From assembly GCA_023432025.1 (NCBI GenBank), contig JAEYVE010000196.1:1-36532 (forward strand): a stretch of 36,532 nucleotides of DNA, written 5' to 3'. The notes under the pieces were generated by a model. It worked only from the letters and a program-made list of their open reading frames with translations, did not search any database and was not told the DNA's origin. The first letter of the stretch is position 1. Every line of letters starts with the position of its first letter. Both the position numbers and the translations under genes were made by a program. The stretch comes from Pseudomonadota bacterium (GTDB lineage: Bacteria > Myxococcota_A > Polyangia > Polyangiales > Polyangiaceae). Of this stretch, positions 1 to 7,303 are shown piece after piece.

Positions 1-1168
1 CGCTGGACGGAGTATGCGCGCCGTCGAACGTGCACACCTTGACGGGGGAGCCTTCCTTGCAGCCCTCGAAGTCGTAGCAAACGTGGTTTCTGGTGCCGTT
101 CTGTGCCGTGGGAAAGTTCGCGGGGACGGTGCAGTCGTTGTCCTCTGCGTGCGTGAGCACACAGTACTTGCCGCCGGTCCTGTTCCCGTCGTTGTTCACC
201 CATTTACAAGTGCCGTCGCTCATGCCCGTGATCCCGAAGTAGGCGATGTTCGCCGACTCTTTGGTGGGCTGGGGAAAGTTCCAATTGGCCGGTGCCATGG
301 TGACCGCCCCGCGCAACTTCGAGGCGCGCCCGAGGGAAAGCGCGTGACTCATCATCGCGCCGAAGCTGAACCCCGTCGTAAAGACGCGGCTCTCGTCGAT
401 GCACAGGTTCGAGGTGACGCGAGCAAGCAACTCGTCGAAGAGCACTACGTCTCGGTTGTAGTCCCAGGGTGGGTTGTTGATTCCCTGGGGTGCTACGAAA
501 ATCGCGGGCTCGTTCGCCGCGTTCGCTTCTCGGCGGAGCCCGAAGTAGGCGTAGTTTGCAGCGTCGAAGTTGGGCCCGTTGAAGGCGGGGTAGAGGCCTG
601 TCGCGTTGCCGTTCGCCGATCCGCCAACTTGGTGCCAGGAGAAAATCAGGCGATACGGCTTCGTCGGGTCGTAGTTGGCCGGAATGTCGATGATGTAGTC
701 GCGATTCGAGCCGCCGACGTTGATGCTGAGTCGAGTCGAGGTGGGCAGGCCGTTGTTCACCGACGAACCACCGGTCGTCATCTTTTGCACGCCGTCGCTG
801 ACGTTACACCCTTGGCTCGGCCGGGCGCCGTTGCCGCCGGGGCTGCCGCCACTCCCGTCACCACCTGTGCCGCCGGCTCCGTCGCCACCTGTACCGCCGG
901 CTCCGTCGCCACCTGTGCCGCCGGTTCCGCCAATCGAAGAGTCCCCGCCACTCGCGCTTCCGCCGCTGGCGGCCCCGCCGCTCGCGCTGCCTCCCGTAGC
1001 CGCACCGCCGGTCGATTCGCCACCCGTCGACGCACCGCCGGTCGACGCGCCACCTGTCGATGAACCGCCCACCCCGTCGGAGTCCGACGGCTCAGTGGCC
1101 GTACTTCCGCAACCCACAATTGCTATCGATGCTCCAACGACCAGTGTCGTCAACCATTTCGCGGTCAT
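1..1168 (-). CDS. Secreted PHB-depolymerase/feruloyl-esterase-like lipoprotein (3' end outside window)
   Basis: Alpha/beta-hydrolase esterase of the PHB depolymerase/LpqC family, probably acting outside the cell on ester bonds of plant polymers or polyesters. The ATG at 1168 begins a lipoprotein signal peptide ending in a lipobox with Cys at residue 20. Residues about 25-125 are a low-complexity Gly/Ser/Thr linker typical of myxobacterial surface lipoproteins. The catalytic domain follows, with the nucleophile elbow GFSFG near residue 265 and the catalytic His in DGAHTPS near residue 385. The frame is still open at position 1, so the C-terminus lies outside the window. Cysteines near the end suggest disulfides. 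Domain and localisation are clear; substrate is not, since feruloyl esterase, acetylxylan esterase and PHB depolymerase share this fold. A GH43 glycosidase at the other window edge makes hemicellulose plausible. Confidence 0.85.
   Translation of the reverse strand, partial: MTAKWLTTLVVGASIAIVGCGSTATEPSDSDGVGGSSTGGASTGGASTGGESTGGAATGGSASGGAASGGSASGGDSSIGGTGGTGGDGAGGTGGDGAGGTGGDGSGGSPGGNGARPSQGCNVSDGVQKMTTGGSSVNNGLPTSTRLSINVGGSNRDYIIDIPANYDPTKPYRLIFSWHQVGGSANGNATGLYPAFNGPNFDAANYAYFGLRREANAANEPAIFVAPQGINNPPWDYNRDVVLFDELLARVTSNLCIDESRVFTTGFSFGAMMSHALSLGRASKLRGAVTMAPANWNFPQPTKESANIAYFGITGMSDGTCKWVNNDGNRTGGKYCVLTHAEDNDCTVPANFPTAQNGTRNHVCYDFEGCKEGSPVKVCTFDGAHTPSS
861..931 (-). repeat. 24-bp tandem repeat coding the Gly-rich linker
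   Basis: Three nearly identical 24-bp units start at 861, 885 and 909 (plus-strand unit begins CCACCTGT; the last is 23 bp and slightly diverged). They encode a repeated Gly/Thr/Asp octapeptide in the linker of the esterase lipoprotein. In-frame length change by slippage would lengthen or shorten the spacer without disturbing the enzyme. Confidence 0.85.
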
Positions 1169-1486
1169 GCAATGCTCCTGTCGAAGCTGAGGCGCCCGGG
1201 AACCTTCTGCTCTCGGCAACGCGTCCGGCGAGGACTCTACCGGAGCGGACTTTGCTTTCGAACACAGCGCCTCGGCAGATGTGGCGATTGCCCGCCCCTC
1301 TGTAAAATTTTTTCCCTCGAGCGGAAACCGGCGAGGTTGCCGCGCACTCGGCGTCCGTTGCGCGGAACGCGAACAACCTCGGGCCCCCCGGCCCTCGTTC
1401 ACGCATCAGAGTTGATCCATTGACGCCTGCCCTGGGTCGCCGCTCCAGGGCGCATGGCCGTCCGGGAGGCGTGCACGGGCCTCCGG
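1169..1486. other. Intergenic region, 318 bp, no gene seen
   Basis: No convincing reading frame. It contains an A/T-rich patch at about 1301-1317 (AAAATTTTTT core) that stands out in GC-rich DNA. Since the esterase gene reads leftward from 1168, this patch could be part of its promoter region; I cannot assign -35/-10 boxes. It could also lie in the 3' region of the upstream CPBP gene. Confidence 0.4.
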
Positions 1487-2275
1487 CTACGGGGCGAGGA
1501 CTTGCGTTCCCCTGTGAGCGATTCGCGTGTCTCTGCTTCGCATCTCCGGGAACGCGCGACGATCGAGAACCACGACCGCGACACCGAGCGCCGCGAACAA
1601 GACCGAGTGGCACAGCAACGGAAGCACGTCAGCGGGAAGCGCAGCGTGAGAGTTGTTGAAGTGAAGGCCGAGATGCGCGAGCACGGCAACGAAGAGGCTG
1701 CCGGAGGTTCGCGCGTCCAGCCAGGTGAAGAACAGGCTCCCGCCGATGAACATCCACATCATGGGAACCATCAAAGAAAGCGGCACGCCCTGACCCACGA
1801 ACATCGGAACGTGCCAGACGAGCCACACAACCCCCAGAATCGCCGAGCCCGCGACAGCGCCGAAACGCGCCCGAAGGCGGGGAAGAGCGTAACCGCGCCA
1901 CCCTACCTCCTCGGCGATCGACACCACCGCACCCACGACCAACGCCCCGGCGCCACGGTTCAAGAGCAGGTCTCCGGGACGTCCGGCCAGCCTCATCCCA
2001 TAGAGCATCGCGGCAAGCAGTGCGGCGGGCAGCGCGAACGCGATGACGTACGTGGTCCATTGTCCTCGTAGCGGCGCCAATCGCGCATAGAGCGCTCGGA
2101 CGCCTCCCCACCCCTCGGCGTGTGCGGTGAGCACTGTGGCAGCCGCCAGCGGGCCAAAAATACCTAGCGCGCCGAGGACAGCCCAACTTCCGTCGAGCGC
2201 GACGGCGGGCACCTGGAGACCCCACGTGAACAAAAACGTCAGGGCAAAGAAGATCGCGATTCCACTCCGAGTCAT
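1487..2275 (-). CDS. CPBP family intramembrane glutamic protease
   Basis: Integral membrane protein of 262 residues with about seven or eight hydrophobic segments and the motifs of the CPBP (CAAX protease/bacteriocin-processing, Abi) family. Motif 1 is EEVGWRGYALPRL around residue 120, where the Glu pair activates water; motif 2 is LVWHVPMF; motif 3 is HLGLHFNNS near residue 205. Length fits the family. Members cleave membrane-embedded substrates or take part in bacteriocin immunity; no substrate can be inferred here. The start is an ATG at 2275 without a strong Shine-Dalgarno. It lies 168 bp downstream of the SRPBCC gene on the same strand, so independent transcription is likely. Confidence 0.85.
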   Translation of the reverse strand: MTRSGIAIFFALTFLFTWGLQVPAVALDGSWAVLGALGIFGPLAAATVLTAHAEGWGGVRALYARLAPLRGQWTTYVIAFALPAALLAAMLYGMRLAGRPGDLLLNRGAGALVVGAVVSIAEEVGWRGYALPRLRARFGAVAGSAILGVVWLVWHVPMFVGQGVPLSLMVPMMWMFIGGSLFFTWLDARTSGSLFVAVLAHLGLHFNNSHAALPADVLPLLCHSVLFAALGVAVVVLDRRAFPEMRSRDTRIAHRGTQVLAP

Positions 2276-2443
2276 CGGGGGTTCGAAACCGCAGGCTCAC
2301 GAATGTTCCGTGCGAAGTTCGCGCGGCACGAGGTTTCGCCGCCCTCGACGCGCACGGCAACGAGCTACCTTTCGGCGTTTGCCGGTACTGAGCCGCTCCC
2401 GGTCCGAGGCGAGCCGTGCGTCGTCGAGGACGCCTTGCGAGCG

Positions 2444-3271
2444 TCACACTTCGATGCCGAGCTCTGCGTCGAGCGCGTCGAACGCACGTGTCCAGCGGAG
2501 AGCTCTCTCGGAGCGCTCACGGGCGAAAAGCTCAACTTCGGCAGGCGTGGCGTCCTCGGGGAGCTCACTCGTCACCGTGACGCGTGTTCGATCAGGCGCC
2601 TCCGCCGAGAGCACGCTGGATGTCGGAAGGGCCGCGCCCCCTGGCTCTGCAATCGTTCCCAGGAGCGTGTATTGGCCGGCGGCGCCCTCCGTGCGGGAGA
2701 TGCTGACGTCACTGCCCGCCCACTTCGCGAGCTGCTCGGGGCTCGACCATTGCGCGAGCACTCGGTCGAGTGATGCCTCCACGACGTAGTTGAAGACGAA
2801 GTGTCGTTTGCCGCTGAAGGTCTGAGCGACGTACTCCGCGAGCCTATCCCAGGTCGAGTTACCTCCCGCGTGTTTGATGAACTTCGCGGCGTTGCGAGCG
2901 GCCTCGGGGCTCTCCAGCGTCATGGTCATGTCCATCGTCGTCCGTCCGTCCACCTCGGCGAACGTCACCGTCACACGAAAGAGGGGCGGCGTGTCGTCCG
3001 TCCCTCCGTGGTCGTAAACGAGCTTTTTGAGCGGTTCGACCTCGAGGTACTTGGTGACGTTCGGGTAGTCCACGCCGTCCGGGCCGTGCATCGTGTAGCG
3101 CCAAGTGCCGCCCACGCGCAGGTCCTTCTTGTGAGTGGTCAGTGTGAAGCCGCGTGGGCCCCACCACCGTTCGACCTGCTCGGTGACCGTCCACGCGTCC
3201 CAAACGACGCGAAGTGGCGCGTCGTACACGCGTGTGATTCGGATTTCGTTCGAGCTTTTCGTTCTCGTCAT
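2444..3271 (-). CDS. SRPBCC (AHSA1) protein, two tandem domains
   Basis: Activator-of-Hsp90-ATPase-homologue-1-like (AHSA1) START-fold protein of 275 residues. The first domain (about 8-145) has the typical pattern in which the chain passes from DAPLRVVWDAWT to WWGPRGF and GGTWRYTMHGPDG. The second, more diverged domain starts near FNYVVEAS (about 158-275) and keeps the W-x-SPEQLAKW pattern. Most relatives have one domain, so a tandem form is mildly unusual. It overlaps the upstream ArsR gene by 4 nt (ATGA), so the two are translationally coupled. ArsR-SRPBCC pairs are common in actinobacteria and myxobacteria, where the START-fold protein is thought to bind a hydrophobic ligand or take part in detoxification. 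The ligand is unknown. Confidence 0.85.
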   Translation of the reverse strand: MTRTKSSNEIRITRVYDAPLRVVWDAWTVTEQVERWWGPRGFTLTTHKKDLRVGGTWRYTMHGPDGVDYPNVTKYLEVEPLKKLVYDHGGTDDTPPLFRVTVTFAEVDGRTTMDMTMTLESPEAARNAAKFIKHAGGNSTWDRLAEYVAQTFSGKRHFVFNYVVEASLDRVLAQWSSPEQLAKWAGSDVSISRTEGAAGQYTLLGTIAEPGGAALPTSSVLSAEAPDRTRVTVTSELPEDATPAEVELFARERSERALRWTRAFDALDAELGIEV

Positions 3272-3669
3272 CTGGTCCTTCTCCTGGGCTTTTTCGGCGG
3301 GGGATGTTTACGGGGCGTCCCTTTGGACCGCGTTTCGGTCTTGTGTGTCGGCGCCACGCTCTTCAGGAAGGCATCGAGACGATCGAGCTGCTCCTCCCAC
3401 ATGACGCGGTATTGCTCGATCCAGTCGGCGGCGGGCTCGAGCGCGCGAGCCTCGAAGTGACAGGGGCGCTGCTGTCCCTCCCGGCTGCGCGAGATGAGCC
3501 CCGCGCGCTCCAGCACCTTCAAGTGTTTGGTGATGGCCGGGCCCGACAGCTGGAACGGCTCCGCCAGCTCCTTGACCGGCGCGTCTCCCTCGGAGAGGCG
3601 CGCGAGTATGGCTCGCCGCGTGGGATCGGCGAGGGCCGCAAACAGGGACGAGAGGTCGGCCGACTGCAT
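3268..3669 (-). CDS. ArsR-family transcriptional regulator
   Basis: Winged-helix ArsR/SmtB-like repressor of about 133 residues. The core runs from LFAALADPTRRAILARL through PFQLSGPAITKHLKVLE (recognition helix) to GLISRSREGQQRPCHFEA (wing). There is no obvious metal-binding Cys motif, so this belongs to the non-metal branch that pairs with SRPBCC proteins. I chose the ATG at 3669 rather than the in-frame GTG at 3687, because the GTG sits inside an operator-like direct repeat (3681-3708) and the family usually starts close to this ATG. The C-terminal tail of about 25 residues is rich in Lys, Arg and Pro. It is probably autoregulated together with the downstream AHSA1 gene, which it overlaps by 4 nt. 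Confidence 0.85.
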   Translation of the reverse strand: MQSADLSSLFAALADPTRRAILARLSEGDAPVKELAEPFQLSGPAITKHLKVLERAGLISRSREGQQRPCHFEARALEPAADWIEQYRVMWEEQLDRLDAFLKSVAPTHKTETRSKGTPRKHPPPKKPRRRTR

Positions 3670-3680
3670 GCAAGAGTATT

Positions 3681-3708
3681 TACCCACAAGTTACTTAACC
3701 CACAAGTA
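3681..3708 (-). promoter_or_regulatory. Direct-repeat operator candidate for the ArsR-SRPBCC operon
   Basis: On the minus strand ACTTGTGGGT occurs twice with a 17-nt period (plus-strand arms TACCCACAAGT at 3681-3691 and AACCCACAAGT at 3698-3708). The block is strikingly A/T-rich for this genome and ends 12 nt before the ATG at 3669. Position and symmetry fit a repressor site overlapping the promoter. That ArsR binds it is inference. Confidence 0.6.
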
Positions 3709-3855
3709 AAATATGATCCCCAGGCTGGGCAGCCAGGATCGAGGGCATTCGTCCTCTCCGCGCGCCTAGCCGCTCGCTTGGCTCGAGACGAAACCAGGCC
3801 AACGCGAAGCGACGGTCGTCCACACGCAACGGAAAACGCGTGTTACAAACGTCAC

Positions 3856-4323
3856 ATGCCCCAACCGAAGTTCCCCCTCGAAGGTTCTTGTCGGTGCCAT
3901 GCCGTTCGGTTCCGCGTGACGGAACCGCCCATCATCACGGCCGCGTGCCACTGCCGCGGCTGCCAACGCATGTCCGCGAGCGCGTTCTCGTTGACTGCGA
4001 TTTGCCTGGCCCAGAGCTTCGAGATCACCGAAGGCGCTACCGTCCTGGGCGGCAACCGTTCTCCAGAGCTCCAGCACTACTTTTGTGGGCATTGCATGAC
4101 GTGGATGTACGGAAAGCCCGTGGAATTGCCTCACGTCGTCAACGTGCGCCCCACGCTGCTCGACGACCACGCGTGGTTTGCGCCCTTCATCGAAACGTAC
4201 ACACGCACCCGCCTCCCCTGGGCGAAAACCGGTGCGGTCCACTCCTTCGAGGAGTTTCCACCTCCGGAGTCCTTCGGCGACTTGCTCAGCGAGTACCAAG
4301 CCTGGAGAGATGCACGGCAGTAG
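3856..4323 (+). CDS. GFA-family (CENP-V/GFA domain) zinc protein
   Basis: Small protein of 155 residues of the GFA family, named after glutathione-dependent formaldehyde-activating enzyme. All zinc ligands are present: C12 and C14 (SCRCHAV), C31/C33/C36 (CHCRGC) and C77/C80 (FCGHC). The start is the ATG at 3856, five codons before the first conserved segment; upstream frames give no conserved sequence. Members are annotated as S-(hydroxymethyl)glutathione synthases, but most are uncharacterised and the name should not be read as a proven activity. It is transcribed divergently from the ArsR operon. Its last codons overlap the start of a broken metallo-beta-lactamase-like remnant. Confidence 0.82.
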   Translation: MPQPKFPLEGSCRCHAVRFRVTEPPIITAACHCRGCQRMSASAFSLTAICLAQSFEITEGATVLGGNRSPELQHYFCGHCMTWMYGKPVELPHVVNVRPTLLDDHAWFAPFIETYTRTRLPWAKTGAVHSFEEFPPPESFGDLLSEYQAWRDARQ

Positions 4324-4594
4324 TCGCAAGCGTGGGCGCGTCACCCTCGACGCTCACCGCTCACTGGCCATCCACTGGGGTACGTTCGACTTGGCCGATG
4401 AGGGCCGCTTCCAGCCCGCGGGCGAGCTCCTCTTGGCGCTGCGGAGAGCACGCCTTTCAGAGCGGAGCTTCGTCGCGGCAACGAACGGCGAGAGTTTTCT
4501 GTTCGCTCGAACGAGCGACCGCGCCACGGCTCAGTCCTCGTCGACTCCAGCTCATTCCTCCGCGGCGAGCTGCGCTCTTGCCGCGGAAAGGTGA
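4310..4594 (+). pseudogene. C-terminal remnant of a metallo-beta-lactamase-fold (NAPE-PLD/UlaG-like) hydrolase
   Basis: The frame opening with ATG 4310 contains a stretch resembling the last 60-70 residues of MBL-fold hydrolases of the NAPE-PLD/UlaG type: RSLAIHWGTFDLADEG, in which the His is a metal ligand in intact enzymes, followed by a helix (LLLALRRARLSERSF) and a final strand. The rest of the fold, including the HxHxDH motif, is absent because the intact GFA gene occupies the space upstream. Similarity ends near 4500, and the frame runs on into the antisense end of the mph gene. I read this as a remnant left by an insertion or deletion, not a working gene. The family assignment is from memory of the motif and is moderate. 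Confidence 0.55.
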
Positions 4595-5445
4595 GCTTCC
4601 TCCCCTGACTCCAAACCGAAGAGCGCGTAGCTCACCGGTGACAACGCGAGCCGCTCCGCGGTGTGCTGCGCCATTTTCGGCCAAGTGCGCCCGCCCGCCG
4701 CCTCGTACTCCGACAGGAGCCGCGAGAGCCCCGCTTCCCCGAAGACCATGAGGTGCGAGCTCAGGTCGATGCTCGGGTCGTCGACGCGCGCCTCGCTCCA
4801 ATCGATCATTCCCGTCACGCGCTCGCTACTGTCCACGAGCACATGACCGACGTAGAGATCACCATGCACGACGACGCAGAAGTCGGGCCACGACGAGTCG
4901 TCGTCAAGCCAGCGTTGCCAGCGCTGAAGACGCTTTTCGTTCACCGCCAGCTCCCGTCGGACCCGGTCGACGTCGTCTGCCACCTTCTGACGCGCCTGCG
5001 CTGGCGTGCGCACGAGCAAGCCGGAGGCTTCAGCCACCGAGAGGGGCACCACGTGGAGAGCGACAAGGGCACCCGCCAGACTCTTGGGAAAGACCTGCGA
5101 ATCCTGCGCAATGACCCACCGAGGCGTCGTAGAGCCCGGCTCGAGGACGATCGCGGTCGAATCTTCCAGCAGCGGATACGCAACGAGCTCGGGGCTCACG
5201 ACGCGCCAGTCCGGCACCGCGAACGGCACCTGCTCCCGCAGCATCACGAGCGCACGCGCCTCTTTCTCGATTTTCGAGCTCACGTCCGCGCGCCGCGGAA
5301 CTCGCAGCACCCAGCGACGCCCGCCTTCCACCCTGCCAATCGCGACCCGGTAGTCGAGCCCGAGCTCGTTCACCTCGAGCGGTCCGTCCAAGTGGAGTCC
5401 ATGTCGGGCCGCAAGCGCGCGCAGCTCGTTCGTGTCGGTCGTCAT
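4552..5445 (-). CDS. mph: Macrolide 2'-phosphotransferase, Mph(A)/Mph(B)-like
   Basis: Kinase of the aminoglycoside/macrolide phosphotransferase family, 297 residues, expected to use GTP to phosphorylate the 2'-hydroxyl of the desosamine of macrolides such as erythromycin. The catalytic loop is HGDLYVGHVL (H194, D196) and the metal-binding segment IDWSEARVDDPSID (D215, with D222/D223). Long blocks read almost exactly as in the Mph(A) sequence I remember, including NELGLDYR, RRWVLR, VPFAVPDWRV, ARQKVADDVDRVRRE and RWQRWLDDDSSWPDF. Length matches the family. The start is ATG 5445. It lies 43 bp downstream of alkC on the same strand, with no IS element, integrase or mphR-like regulator, so it looks like a settled chromosomal gene. 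Whether it confers macrolide resistance here is untested. Confidence 0.88.
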   Translation of the reverse strand: MTTDTNELRALAARHGLHLDGPLEVNELGLDYRVAIGRVEGGRRWVLRVPRRADVSSKIEKEARALVMLREQVPFAVPDWRVVSPELVAYPLLEDSTAIVLEPGSTTPRWVIAQDSQVFPKSLAGALVALHVVPLSVAEASGLLVRTPAQARQKVADDVDRVRRELAVNEKRLQRWQRWLDDDSSWPDFCVVVHGDLYVGHVLVDSSERVTGMIDWSEARVDDPSIDLSSHLMVFGEAGLSRLLSEYEAAGGRTWPKMAQHTAERLALSPVSYALFGLESGEEAHLSAARAQLAAEE

Positions 5446-5488
5446 ATTCTGTTCCTAAAGCCCGTCACGGCTTGGCCTAGTGAACGCT

Positions 5489-6610
5489 TCAAGCGCGGAC
5501 CTCGAACGCGCCCAGCGGAAACGCAATCCCATTGACGAGCGCTTCGACGCGGTGAGAGCCCGCGTAGTGCCGTCGAGTCGTGAGGTCTGCAAGGGAAACT
5601 CTGCCTTGGAGCGTCGCCGAGCCATTCGCCTCGAGGGTGAGCCGCTTCAGTTTGAACACCTTGGGGCGCGCCGTGCCGTTCGCTTTGACGAAGTGCACGG
5701 CGTAGTCGATAGCGAGCTCTTGCGTGCGAGGCGCGGTGCTCTGAACGCTGAACGAAAAGCGGATTTGCTCCCCAATCCGAACCCGTTTCGCGGAGAAACG
5801 CGTCACGCCGACCTCGATGCGAGGCCGGGCGCCGACTCCAAGCAAGTCGAGCGCACCGCGGTCCCCCTGCTTGACGAGCGAGCGCAGCGCGTGGCGGACG
5901 AGAGAAGTGGTGTCCTCGGACGGCGCCCGAAGCCAAGCGCGACAAGTCTTCAGCGTCAGCTCTTTGTCCACCTTGCTCAGGTCGTTCAAGTTGTTGGCCA
6001 CGCTGCGACGCACGAGCGGCGTGGGGTCGTTCTTGAGCCGTTCGAGCAAGGCGAGGACACGCTCCGGGTTCTCGTCGAGCCACGCGACGCGGCTCGCCCA
6101 CGGCAGGCGAAGGCGGGTGCCCTCGGACACGAGGCGGCGCACTTGAGCGCTCTCGTCCGTTGCCCACTTCTCTAGATGCGCGAACGTTCGCTCCGGATCT
6201 TTCGCGATGAACGCTCGAATACTGAACTCGGCCGTGAACCGCTTCGTCAGCTCGTACTGCGCGCGGAGCGAGAGCTCGAAGTGACCCAGTCCTCGCTCGG
6301 CGACGAAGAGCGTGTGTGGAAGGTAGTAAAAGGGCGCCATATTGGAGCCCGCCAACTCTTTTTTCGGGTGCTCGGGGCTCAGCGAACGGAGGAGAACGTC
6401 GACGGCTCGTGGATAGTCCCCGCCGGCAAGGTGCTCGCCCAACGCGCGAGCGATCTGCTTGCCTCGATCCATGAGCTCGAGCTCATCGAGGCCCTTGTCT
6501 GCTTGCCTTATGAAGGCTCGAGACGGAAAGGAGGGATCGACCCGCTCGATGTCCGCCGCGATGAGGCGCACCAGCTTGGGTGAAAAGAACGTCTTGAGCG
6601 GCTCAGCCAT
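5489..6610 (-). CDS. alkC: DNA alkylation repair glycosylase AlkC
   Basis: HEAT-like-repeat DNA glycosylase of 373 residues, expected to remove cationic alkylated bases such as 3-methyladenine and 3-methylcytosine without base flipping. The start fits AlkC (MAEPLKTFFSP), followed by the helical-repeat signatures HFELSLRAQYELTKRFTAEF, VRRLVSEGTRLRLPWASR and VRRSVANNLNDLSK (about 100-235). The C-terminal ~105 residues form a beta-rich domain ending NGIAFPLGAFEV, matching the Ig-like domain that separates AlkC from AlkD. ATG 6610 has a good Shine-Dalgarno (AGGTGGAG) just upstream. The macrolide phosphotransferase follows 43 bp downstream on the same strand and may be cotranscribed. There is no sign of an Ada-type regulator. 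Confidence 0.85.
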   Translation of the reverse strand: MAEPLKTFFSPKLVRLIAADIERVDPSFPSRAFIRQADKGLDELELMDRGKQIARALGEHLAGGDYPRAVDVLLRSLSPEHPKKELAGSNMAPFYYLPHTLFVAERGLGHFELSLRAQYELTKRFTAEFSIRAFIAKDPERTFAHLEKWATDESAQVRRLVSEGTRLRLPWASRVAWLDENPERVLALLERLKNDPTPLVRRSVANNLNDLSKVDKELTLKTCRAWLRAPSEDTTSLVRHALRSLVKQGDRGALDLLGVGARPRIEVGVTRFSAKRVRIGEQIRFSFSVQSTAPRTQELAIDYAVHFVKANGTARPKVFKLKRLTLEANGSATLQGRVSLADLTTRRHYAGSHRVEALVNGIAFPLGAFEVRA

Positions 6611-6712
6611 TTCTCCACCTCATGGGCTGTAACGACACGAGTGCGACGAAAAGCGGCGTTCCGCGTGCAACGCGCTCTCCGTTCGAGCAGGCGGTTCCGC
6701 GCCTCGACACCC

Positions 6713-7171
6713 TCATCGCGCGAGAAGTGCTACCAGGTTCTCGAGCGCTGCGTCCATGCCGGTCTTGTTTCCGGCAATCATGTCGGCGCCAACGAGCGAC
6801 GCGATCTGAACCGTCACCCGCAGGCGTGTGCCGCTCCCCTCGGAACGAAATTCCCACGAGACGAGCGCTACCGAGAGTCGCTCACCTCCTGCCTCGATGG
6901 TCTCGCTGTAGATGATCCGCTCGCCGGGGACGATGTCCTCGTAGCGAACCGAGCCGCTGTACTGCGGCGCGTGTTGGTCACCACAGCGAAAGCGGTCGAT
7001 TCCGCCGACGCGAAAGTCGTTTTCCAAGTAGACGAACACCGCGGAATCGGACGGCGTGCTCCACCTCGTACGACGCTCCACGTCGACGTACGCATCGAAC
7101 ACCTCCGTCGATGAAGCCTCGAGCCACCTTTCGAACGTCAACGTTTCATGGATCATGGCGCGATCTATCAT
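6713..7171 (-). CDS. SRPBCC (AHSA1-like) protein
   Basis: START-fold protein of 152 residues in the AHSA1/polyketide-cyclase-like group. Recognisable elements are FERWLEASSTEVFDAYVD (first strand and helix), FRVGGIDRFRCGD, DIVPGERIIYSETIEAGG and the amphipathic final helix GMDAALENLVALL. The ATG at 7171 was chosen because it leaves the family's usual short N-terminus. The frame stays open about 40 codons further upstream, but those codons only translate a 13-bp tandem repeat and low-complexity DNA. It is separated from alkC by 102 bp on the same strand. Ligand and role are unknown; similar genes often sit beside ArsR regulators, but this one does not. Confidence 0.8.
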   Translation of the reverse strand: MIDRAMIHETLTFERWLEASSTEVFDAYVDVERRTRWSTPSDSAVFVYLENDFRVGGIDRFRCGDQHAPQYSGSVRYEDIVPGERIIYSETIEAGGERLSVALVSWEFRSEGSGTRLRVTVQIASLVGADMIAGNKTGMDAALENLVALLAR

Positions 7172-7225
7172 CGCCTCCGCCCCAGCTCCATGCCGCTCGG
7201 CAGCGTAAAAGGCCCCCCAGCGACC

Positions 7226-7270
7226 AAACCCTGCGCAGAAACCCTGCGCAGAAACCCTGCGCAGAAACCC
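7226..7270. repeat. 13-bp tandem repeat with an internal palindrome, upstream of the SRPBCC gene
   Basis: Three perfect copies of AAACCCTGCGCAG (7226-7238, 7239-7251, 7252-7264) and a partial fourth (AAACCC). Each unit contains the perfect 8-bp palindrome CTGCGCAG, so dyad sites recur every 13 bp. The array lies 55-100 bp upstream of the SRPBCC start at 7171. It could be a multi-site operator or simple slippage DNA. Confidence 0.8.
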
Positions 7271-7303
7271 GCCGCGAGCGGCCGCGACCACCCCCGCCGC
7301 ACG

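Noticed and set aside
14..1063. Long plus-strand open frame with Ala/Thr repeats
   Set aside because: It is the antisense of the esterase lipoprotein; its repeats are the complement of the Gly-rich linker and it has no family similarity.
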